Shown here piece after piece: positions 1 to 5,429 of a DNA stretch of 7,210 bases. The notes below the pieces were generated by a model. The model did not search any database. It worked only from the letters and a program-made list of their open reading frames with translations, and was not told the origin of the DNA. Position 1 is the stretch's first letter; each line of letters opens with the position of its first letter. The stretch lies in the NCBI GenBank assembly GCA_045133795.1, contig JBGUUT010000093.1, forward strand, positions 1-7,210, in the 5' to 3' direction. Position numbers and translations under genes: made by a program. Origin of the DNA: RGIG8597 sp045133795 (GTDB taxonomy: Bacteria > Spirochaetota > GWE2-31-10).

Positions 1-41
1 CTGTTTCTTTCGGGAGATGGGAGAGTAGGAAGTTGCCGGGC
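1..41 (+). rRNA. rrf: 5S ribosomal RNA, 3' end only
   Basis: This is the 3' tail of a 5S rRNA gene. The block GAGAGTAGG (21-29) is the conserved loop E/helix IV segment near the 3' end of bacterial 5S rRNA, preceded by a short hairpin (TCTT-TCGG-GAGA, 6-17). It is followed by the 3' strand of terminal helix I (TTGCCGGGC, 33-41). E. coli 5S has the same order, with GAGAGTAGG followed by AACTGCCAGGC. The 5' two thirds lie outside the window, so pairing of helix I cannot be checked. It shows that the window starts at the end of an rRNA operon transcribed in the same direction as the following genes. The exact 3' nucleotide is uncertain by one or two bases. Confidence 0.9.
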
Positions 42-48
42 TTTTTTT
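33..48 (+). terminator. possible end of the rRNA operon: 5S helix I plus T-run
   Basis: Seven T residues (42-48) directly follow the GC-rich 3' strand of 5S helix I. If helix I forms with the 5' end of the 5S gene outside the window, the stem plus T-run has the form of an intrinsic terminator. No separate hairpin is seen between 49 and about 120, so this is the only visible candidate. Only half of the stem is in the window. Confidence 0.4.
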
Positions 49-217
49 ATCCCCTCATACTTTTTACTATATGCTAACTCGGAATAAAAAATCTGGTATA
101 TCTATTTCTCGTTTATTCGTTTTATACTTCTTTACATAAATATTTATAATATTATAAAAATGACTGTTCAATTTATTCTAATTAGTGTATAAAATTGAAA
201 AAAAATAAAGGATTCTT
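49..217 (+). other. AT-rich intergenic region between the rRNA operon and the transporter operon
   Basis: No reading frame, tRNA or strong hairpin is visible here. The stretch is made largely of A/T runs. It must hold the promoter of the downstream transporter operon, because the rRNA operon appears to end at the T-run. It ends in a ribosome binding site, AAAGGA (207-212), five bases before the ATG at 218. No operator palindrome was recognised by eye. Confidence 0.7.
131..158 (+). promoter_or_regulatory. candidate sigma-70-type promoter for the transporter operon
   Basis: TTTACA (131-136) resembles a -35 box and TATAAA (153-158) a -10 box, with 16 bp between them. Transcription would start near 165, leaving a leader of about 50 nt. 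The region is so AT-rich that other -10-like words occur by chance (TATAAT at 145-150, TATAAA at 188-193, the latter with a weak TGTTCA 17 bp upstream), so the choice is tentative. Confidence 0.35.
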
Positions 218-994
218 ATGGCTGAAGGTAAAAAACTTGAGATTAAAAATGTTAGAAAGTCTTTTGGTAATAAAACAGTATTAGAAAATATTAATTTTGA
301 AGTTAACAAAGGTGAGTTTTTATCTATTCTCGGTTCTTCAGGGTGCGGTAAAACTACACTTTTGAGAATTTTAATTGGTTTAATGAATTCTGATAGTGGA
401 AATATTTATAAAGATGGTGTAGATATAACTCGTTTTCATCCGTCAAAAAGAGGGATGGGAATTGTTTTTCAAAATTATGCTTTATTTGAAAATATGACTG
501 TCTTGGAAAATGTAGAGTATGCTTTAAAACATAGTAAGGAAAGTAAATTACGAGGTTTAAATCAAAATTCTAAAACTACAGCGTTCAAAGTTATAGAACA
601 AGTCGGATTAATTGAACATATTGATAAAAAACCTGGTAATCTTTCAGGAGGGCAGCAGCAACGAGTTGCTATTGCAAGAACTTTGGCATTGAATCCTGAT
701 ATTGTTTTGTTTGATGAGCCGATGTCAGCTCTTGATGTTGATACACGCCTTTCTCTCCGAACAGAACTAAAACAAATACAAGCACTTTTTGGGACGACAA
801 TGATTTATATAACTCACGATCAAGAAGAAGCTTTTGCTATGTCAGATCGTATTATGGTAATGGGAAGCGGTAAGATTCATCAAATCGATACTCCGCAAAA
901 TATAATAGATAATCCGGCAGATTTATTTGTTGAAAATTTTGTTCTTAAAAATTTGAAAATGAAAATCGACTCTTTATTTAAATATGTGAAATAG
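218..994 (+). CDS. ABC transporter ATP-binding protein, PotA/FbpC/PhnT-like, without TOBE domain
   Basis: This is the cytoplasmic ATPase that should drive the importer encoded by the next gene and the lipoprotein at 3485-4459. All ABC motifs are intact: Walker A GSSGCGKT (39-46, K45), Q-loop Q85, signature LSGGQ (142-146), Walker B ending FDEP (165-168) with catalytic E167, D-loop SALD (170-173) and H-loop H200. The sequence resembles the polyamine/iron/phosphonate (PotA, FbpC, PhnT) subfamily. At 258 residues it is about 100 shorter than typical members (around 350): it ends soon after the nucleotide-binding domain and lacks the C-terminal TOBE domain that usually binds substrate or regulators. 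The start is supported by AAAGGA five bases upstream. The stop lies 2 bp before the permease gene, indicating co-transcription. The ATPase role is secure; the substrate cannot be read from this subunit. Confidence 0.93.
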   Translation: MAEGKKLEIKNVRKSFGNKTVLENINFEVNKGEFLSILGSSGCGKTTLLRILIGLMNSDSGNIYKDGVDITRFHPSKRGMGIVFQNYALFENMTVLENVEYALKHSKESKLRGLNQNSKTTAFKVIEQVGLIEHIDKKPGNLSGGQQQRVAIARTLALNPDIVLFDEPMSALDVDTRLSLRTELKQIQALFGTTMIYITHDQEEAFAMSDRIMVMGSGKIHQIDTPQNIIDNPADLFVENFVLKNLKMKIDSLFKYVK

Positions 995-996
995 TT

Positions 997-2589
997 ATGA
1001 AAATAGTTAAAACAGTTGTAGCAAAAAATGCATTAATGCTATTTTTTTTGATAGCGATTCTTTTTCCTTTAGGGAAGATATTTCTATTCCTTTTTAAGGC
1101 GGATGTTAGAGCAATATTAATACATCCTCAATTTTTTTTAGCATTAAAAAATTCTTTGGTTGTAACGACGGTATCGACAATTATTTCAGTTTTGTTGGCT
1201 TTTATTTTGTCATTTTGTGTAATGCGCACAAATATAAAACATAAAACAATAATTTCTACGTTAGTTACTTTACCTATGTTAATTCCTTCAATATCACATG
1301 GAATGGGACTTATTTTCTTATTTGGTGCTAACGGAATAATAACTAACTTTTTGAAGCTAAATACAACAATTTATGGGTTTGGAGGAATTTTGATTGGTTC
1401 TGTAATGTATTCCTTTCCTGTGGCTTTTTTAATGATTGTTGATATTTTAAAATATGAAGATTATGTTCCTTATGAAGCATGTGCGGTTCTAGGAATTTCC
1501 GGATGGCAAAAAATGAAAGCCGTAACTTTGCCATATTTAGCTAAACCTATGATATCGGTTTTCTTTACAACTTTTACTATGATTGTTACAGATTATGGTG
1601 TTCCGCTTGTTGTAGGAGGGAAATATTTAACGCTTCCGGTGATGATGTATCAGGAAGTTGTTGGGTTGCTTGATTTTGGAAAAGGAAGTGTTATTGGAGT
1701 AATTCTTTTATTACCAGCAGTGGCAGCTTTTATTATAGATTTGATGAAACGAGATAACGGAAGTAATGCTTATACTATTACTCCGTTTCGTCCAAAAAAG
1801 AATATTTTGAGAACTGCAGCAAGTTATATGTTTTGTTTGCTTACAATAGTTTGTGTGTTGTTTCCGATTTTATCTTTTGTCTTGCTTACATTTATAAAAA
1901 AATATCCGATTGATTTGTCATTTTCAATGTCACATATAATCCGTACTTTTAAAATGGGGGGCGGTAGATTTCTTTGTAATTCATTGTTAATTTCTGTAGG
2001 GACAGCAATTTTAGGTGTAATAGTTGCATATATTACAGCGTATCTTACAGCTAGAACATCTGGTAAATCTGCAAGATTTTTACATTTGGTTTCAATTACT
2101 TCTTTGGCGATTCCGGGAATCGTATTGGGACTTTCATATATTTTATTTTTTAACGGAACGTGGTTGTATGGTACAATCATTATTTTGGTTATGGTAAATA
2201 CAGTTCACTTTTTTGCTTCACCTTACTTAATGATTTACAATACGCTAAATAAATTAAATCGTAATTTGGAATCAGTGGGGATGACTTTGGGGATAACAAA
2301 GCTACAGATATTACGTGATGTTTTAATTCCTCAGACGTTGGACACTGTTGTTGAAATGTTAATGTATTTCTTTGTTAATTGTATGATGACAATTTCGGCT
2401 GTTTCATTTCTTTCAGTAGAGGCTAACAGACCGTTGTCGTTAATGATTAATCAGTTTCAATCACAAATGTCATTAGAGTGCGCATCATTTGTTTCATTGA
2501 TGATTTTTATTGTAAATGTAATATTAAAAGGTAGTAGTAGTTTTATAAAAAAGAAAATTACAGGAACAAGGGTTATGAATGCTTTCTGA
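997..2589 (+). CDS. ABC transporter permease, fused two-domain (FbpB/PhnU type)
   Basis: This inner-membrane channel subunit carries two binding-protein-dependent permease domains in one chain, so a single copy can replace the usual dimer. Hydrophobic segments alternate with short loops throughout its 530 residues. Each half has an EAA loop that docks on the ATPase: roughly 160-180 (E-A-C-A-V-L-G, ending T-L-P) and 425-445 (S-V-G-M-T-L-G, ending L-I-P). A polar linker around 250-270 separates the halves. The fused layout and length match ferric-iron (FbpB), thiamine (ThiP) and putative 2-aminoethylphosphonate (PhnU-like) permeases. No good Shine-Dalgarno precedes the ATG, which sits 2 bp after the ATPase stop, so translation is probably coupled. 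The 3' end overlaps the next gene by 11 bp. The AT-rich composition (about 29% G+C in 1141-1380 by hand count) is lower than that of the last gene in the window. Confidence 0.9.
   Translation: MKIVKTVVAKNALMLFFLIAILFPLGKIFLFLFKADVRAILIHPQFFLALKNSLVVTTVSTIISVLLAFILSFCVMRTNIKHKTIISTLVTLPMLIPSISHGMGLIFLFGANGIITNFLKLNTTIYGFGGILIGSVMYSFPVAFLMIVDILKYEDYVPYEACAVLGISGWQKMKAVTLPYLAKPMISVFFTTFTMIVTDYGVPLVVGGKYLTLPVMMYQEVVGLLDFGKGSVIGVILLLPAVAAFIIDLMKRDNGSNAYTITPFRPKKNILRTAASYMFCLLTIVCVLFPILSFVLLTFIKKYPIDLSFSMSHIIRTFKMGGGRFLCNSLLISVGTAILGVIVAYITAYLTARTSGKSARFLHLVSITSLAIPGIVLGLSYILFFNGTWLYGTIIILVMVNTVHFFASPYLMIYNTLNKLNRNLESVGMTLGITKLQILRDVLIPQTLDTVVEMLMYFFVNCMMTISAVSFLSVEANRPLSLMINQFQSQMSLECASFVSLMIFIVNVILKGSSSFIKKKITGTRVMNAF
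2568..2572 (+). promoter_or_regulatory. ribosome binding site fixing the start of the HTH-LicC gene inside the permease gene
   Basis: AAGGG lies six bases before the ATG at 2579, within the last codons of the permease gene. It supports the overlapping start, and therefore the presence of the full winged-helix domain in the product, over internal ATGs further downstream. Confidence 0.6.
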
Positions 2590-3466
2590 AAAACAATTTT
2601 TAGTGATGACTTGTCTTGAGAAAGAACGAAGAGTGTTGACACAAAGAGAAATTGCATTTTTAACAAAAATTTCTATAGGCAGAGTTAATACGATAGTAAA
2701 TGATCTTTCAGATATGGGATTTATTGAGTCTGGTAAAATAACTAATGCAGGTATCGAAGCGTTGGAGCCTTATCGTGTAAAGCGTGCGATTATTATTGCA
2801 GCCGGATTTGGAAGCAGGATGATTCCGATTAGCTTAAATACTCCGGTTCCTATGATAAATGTTAGCGGCAAACCTATTATTGAGTCTTTGCTTGTTGCAA
2901 TCAGAAATGCCGGCATAAAGGAGATTATTATTGTTCGCGGATATTTAGGAGAACAATTTGAACAATTGACTGATAAATATCCAGAAATAAGGTTTGTGGA
3001 TAATCCACAATATAATGAAACTCGTAATATATCTTCGTTGTTATGTGTATGTGATTTATTAGAAAATGCTTATATTTGCGAAGCTGATTTGCTGTTAAAT
3101 AATCCGAATTTAATAACTAAATATCAGTTTAGTACAAATTATTTAGGGGTTCCGGTAGAAAAAACAGATGATTGGTGTTTTTATGTGAAAAACAATTATA
3201 TTACAAGATTGAGTATTGGAGGGGAAAATTGTCATCATATGTTTGGGATTTCCTATTGGGATGCTAATGATGGTGCAAAATTGAAGGAACATATAAAAAT
3301 TGTTTATAAAATGCCTGGAGGTAAAGAACGTTTTTGGGATCAAATTGCACTTGAGTATTTTACAAAGGAATATTCTGTTCGAGTGAGAGAATGTTCATTT
3401 GATGATATAAAAGAACTTGATACTTTAAGGGAATTAAAACAGTTAGACCCTGTTTATAATATATAA
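2579..3466 (+). CDS. winged-helix / LicC-type cytidylyltransferase fusion
   Basis: The first ~62 residues form a winged helix-turn-helix (the segment around 20-58 resembles MarR-type wings). Residues ~67-295 form a nucleotidyltransferase of the LicC family, which couples CTP to phosphocholine for cell-surface decoration. The nucleotide loop AAGFGSRM (74-81) is clear, as is the metal-binding aspartate in C-E-A-D (D170). The C-terminal half follows pneumococcal LicC: a D-D-W-C-F segment (197-201), G-I-S-Y-W-D (223-228), F-W-D-Q (252-255) and an E-L-D-T acidic site (279-282). One key residue is odd: the usual T-P-K after the loop reads T-P-V-P-M (88-92), with no lysine. The gene overlaps the permease by 11 bp and precedes the binding lipoprotein by 18 bp, tying it to the importer. 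Substrate could be phosphocholine, phosphoethanolamine or an aminophosphonate. The HTH may sense substrate or regulate this operon (inference). Confidence 0.85.
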   Translation: MLSEKQFLVMTCLEKERRVLTQREIAFLTKISIGRVNTIVNDLSDMGFIESGKITNAGIEALEPYRVKRAIIIAAGFGSRMIPISLNTPVPMINVSGKPIIESLLVAIRNAGIKEIIIVRGYLGEQFEQLTDKYPEIRFVDNPQYNETRNISSLLCVCDLLENAYICEADLLLNNPNLITKYQFSTNYLGVPVEKTDDWCFYVKNNYITRLSIGGENCHHMFGISYWDANDGAKLKEHIKIVYKMPGGKERFWDQIALEYFTKEYSVRVRECSFDDIKELDTLRELKQLDPVYNI

Positions 3467-3484
3467 ATTATTTAGGAGTTTATT

Positions 3485-4459
3485 ATGAAGAAAATAGTTT
3501 TAAGTGTGTGTTGTTTAATAATATTAGGTGTTTTGTTGTTTAGTTGTAAGAAGCAAGATAATAGAATTGTTATATATTCGTGTGCAGAGGATTATCGAAA
3601 TGAATTTTATCTTAACGGCCTTAAGGAAAAGTTTCCTCAATATAATTTTTCTCTTGATTATATGAGTAGTGGAAGTTCTGCCGCGAAATTGAAAGCCGAA
3701 GGTCGCAAGTCTCAAGGAGATATTTTGTTATCTTGGGAGTATGGATATTTGGAAATGAATAAAGATGTATTAGCTGATATGTCTTATTTTGATGACAGCA
3801 TTTATCTTGATGATATGAAAGTTTCTTCTCGTCGTTGGGTGGGAGAGTACAGAAACAGTGGTTGTATTGTTTTGTATCCTAAAGTTTTGGAAGAACGAGG
3901 TTTGGCAAAACCGGAAAGTTATGCAGATTTATTGAAACCGGAATATAAAGGTATGATTTCTATGCCTAATCCTAAAACTTCCGGTACCGGTTATATGTTT
4001 TTAAAGAATTTAGTAAATGTAATGGGAGAAGAGACTGCATTTGAATATTTTGATAAGCTTGCAGAAAATATATTGCAATTTACATCATCAGGTTCCGGTC
4101 CTATCAATGCTATGATTCAAGGTGAAGTTGCGATTGCTTTAGGTATGACAGGACAAGCTGTTACGGCGATAAATAACGGAGTACCGTTGGAAATTACTTT
4201 TTTTGCAGAAGGTGCTCCGTGTTCTTTTTACGGACATGCAATTACGGCTAAAGGAGAGACTAGAGCTGAAGTAAAAGAAGTATTTGATTATCTGGTAAAA
4301 GAGGTAACTCCTGCGTGTGATGCAGCATTTTTTCCGGAACAAGTTTTTGTAGACAAAGTATTCTTGGTACCTAATTATCCGGAAAATATTCCTTACGGTG
4401 ATATGTCCGGCGATACAAGTACCGAAAAAATACGTTTATTGAGAAAATGGAAATATTAA
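3485..4459 (+). CDS. ABC transporter substrate-binding lipoprotein (FbpA/AEP-binding-like)
   Basis: This is the extracytoplasmic receptor of the importer. Residues 1-20 form a lipoprotein signal peptide: basic M-K-K, a hydrophobic core, and lipobox L-F-S-C with the lipidated Cys at 21. The mature protein has the fold markers of the iron/phosphonate/thiamine binding family: an opening beta strand R-I-V-I-Y-S (27-32), S-S-G-S-S-A-A-K-L (61-69), P-N-P-K-T-S-G-T-G-Y (161-170), and the S-G-S-G-P...G-E-V-A-I-A-L-G region (202-220). Its 324 residues are normal for the family. Small-residue loops such as S-S-G-S-S and T-S-G-T-G suit binding of an oxyanion (phosphate or phosphonate), and I see no obvious tyrosine cluster marking a ferric-ion site. 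AGGAG lies six bases before the ATG. Phenylalanine at lipobox position -2 is more usual for spirochaetes than for E. coli. The substrate assignment is inference. Confidence 0.88.
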   Translation: MKKIVLSVCCLIILGVLLFSCKKQDNRIVIYSCAEDYRNEFYLNGLKEKFPQYNFSLDYMSSGSSAAKLKAEGRKSQGDILLSWEYGYLEMNKDVLADMSYFDDSIYLDDMKVSSRRWVGEYRNSGCIVLYPKVLEERGLAKPESYADLLKPEYKGMISMPNPKTSGTGYMFLKNLVNVMGEETAFEYFDKLAENILQFTSSGSGPINAMIQGEVAIALGMTGQAVTAINNGVPLEITFFAEGAPCSFYGHAITAKGETRAEVKEVFDYLVKEVTPACDAAFFPEQVFVDKVFLVPNYPENIPYGDMSGDTSTEKIRLLRKWKY

Positions 4460-4531
4460 GAAAAAATCGGAATAAGTAAAGTTTTGTATAAAGTTGACTT
4501 ATGTAAGGAATGATATTAAAGGAATTTAAAA
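4460..4531 (+). other. 72 bp gap without terminator
   Basis: The gap between the lipoprotein gene and the second cytidylyltransferase contains no GC-rich hairpin and no T-run, so readthrough is likely. It ends in a good ribosome binding site, AAAGGA (4518-4523), eight bases before the ATG at 4532. A TTGACT word (4494-4499) lies upstream but lacks a properly spaced -10. Confidence 0.5.
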
Positions 4532-5311
4532 ATGGTAAAACAAGCAGTTATTTTGGGGGCCGGACTTGGTTCTCGTTTAAAAGATAGAACAGAATGTATG
4601 CCTAAAGGTTTTTTAGAACTTGACGGAATGCCGATAGTGGAAGCTTCTATTCAAAAATTATTAAATGTCGGAATAGAAGAGGTTATTATCGGTACTGGGC
4701 ATTGTAATGAATGGTACGACCGAATGGCAGAAAAGTATTCATCGAAAGTACGAACCGTTCATAATTCAGAATATGCTAACACAGGTAGTATGGGGACTTT
4801 GGAAGTTTGTGCTCCATATGTAAGAGGTGATTTTCTGTTATTAGAATCAGATTTGATTTATGATGAAATTGGATTAAACATACTTTTAAATGATATGAAC
4901 CAAAATGTTATTTTAGCTTCCGGAGCGACAAAATCAGGAGATGAAGTATATTTGGAAGCAAAAGACGGTGATATTTTGCAAAATCTTTCTAAAAAGAAAG
5001 AACAACTCGGCAGTATTTATGCAGAATTAGTAGGTATTACGAAATTAAGTCAGGAAGCATTAAAAGGAATGTGTGAATTTGCACAAGCACATCATGATGA
5101 CCAGCCAAAGATGGAATATGAAACGGCTATGACTGTAGTTTCTCAAAAGTTTTATGCAGAAGGTAATTCAGAGTGCCAACCGATTCATATTCATAAAATA
5201 GAAGATTATGCATGGCGTGAAATTGATGATGAATCTCATCTTGAAATGGCAATAAATCAAGTTTTGCCTAAGATTAAAAAAAATGAAATGTCACGCAAAG
5301 TTAGCGTTTAG
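4532..5311 (+). CDS. pntC: PntC-like phosphonate (2-aminoethylphosphonate) cytidylyltransferase, stand-alone
   Basis: This is predicted to be a cytosolic enzyme that uses CTP to make the CMP ester of a small phosphonate or phosphate, most likely CMP-2-aminoethylphosphonate. The 259 residues form one nucleotidyltransferase domain: loop GAGLGSRL (9-16), intact lysine in M-P-K-G-F-L-E-L (23-30), N-T-G-S-M-G-T-L (83-90), metal-binding aspartate in L-E-S-D-L-I-Y (104-110, D107), S-G-D-E-V-Y (135-140), E-L-V-G-I-T-K (165-171) and a C-terminal acidic I-D-D-E (231-234). From memory, the TGSM, ESDLIY, SGDEVY and ELVGITK signatures match the PntC-type domain that in some bacteria is fused to AEP transaminase; here no transaminase domain follows. 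It differs clearly from the LicC-like enzyme two genes upstream, so it is not a recent duplicate. The start is supported by AAAGGA eight bases upstream. Phosphocholine or phosphoethanolamine remain possible substrates, and the symbol is provisional. Confidence 0.8.
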   Translation: MVKQAVILGAGLGSRLKDRTECMPKGFLELDGMPIVEASIQKLLNVGIEEVIIGTGHCNEWYDRMAEKYSSKVRTVHNSEYANTGSMGTLEVCAPYVRGDFLLLESDLIYDEIGLNILLNDMNQNVILASGATKSGDEVYLEAKDGDILQNLSKKKEQLGSIYAELVGITKLSQEALKGMCEFAQAHHDDQPKMEYETAMTVVSQKFYAEGNSECQPIHIHKIEDYAWREIDDESHLEMAINQVLPKIKKNEMSRKVSV

Positions 5312-5429
5312 TTTAGAAATATAATTTTTTTTCTGTGACGAATATTGATGTTGTTTGTCAAGGAAAATGTTCTTTTTGTCTGAGTAATCTCGAAGCTTAT
5401 TTGAAATTTGTTTTTTTAAGGGTAAATTT
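5312..5429 (+). other. 118 bp gap between the cytidylyltransferase and glycerophosphotransferase-like genes
   Basis: This is the longest gap inside the gene cluster. It contains an eight-T run (5325-5332), but only weak AT-rich pairing (AGAAA 5315-5319 with TTTCT 5330-5334) surrounds it, and the stem does not precede the T-run as in an intrinsic terminator. No well-spaced -35/-10 pair was found. The gap ends in AAGGG (5418-5422), seven bases before the next ATG. The unit may or may not be interrupted here. Confidence 0.45.

Noticed and set aside
3485..4459. Ferric-iron (FbpA) import as the transporter's role
   Set aside because: The fold family fits, but no obvious iron-site tyrosine cluster was seen and two cytidylyltransferase genes are interleaved with the transporter genes. 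It is not excluded, only less favoured.
4494..4519. Internal promoter (TTGACT ... TATTAA) before the second cytidylyltransferase
   Set aside because: The spacer is only 14 bp and transcription would start practically at the ribosome binding site.
4532..5311. Sugar-1-phosphate nucleotidyltransferase (RmlA/GalU) or IspD
   Set aside because: The length, TGSM, ESDLIY and SGDEVY blocks do not fit these families; the nucleotide loop alone is shared.
5290..5339. Terminator from inverted repeats GTCAC/GTGAC (5290-5294, 5335-5339), ACGC/GCGT (5293-5296, 5304-5307) or AGAAA/TTTCT (5315-5319, 5330-5334)
   Set aside because: The stems are 4-5 bp, one has a 40-nt loop, and none is placed directly before the T-run at 5325-5332.
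5369..5389. Leader peptide starting ATGTTC behind AAGGAAA in the 118 bp gap
   Set aside because: It would be only six codons, with no attenuator structure or regulatory codon run nearby.
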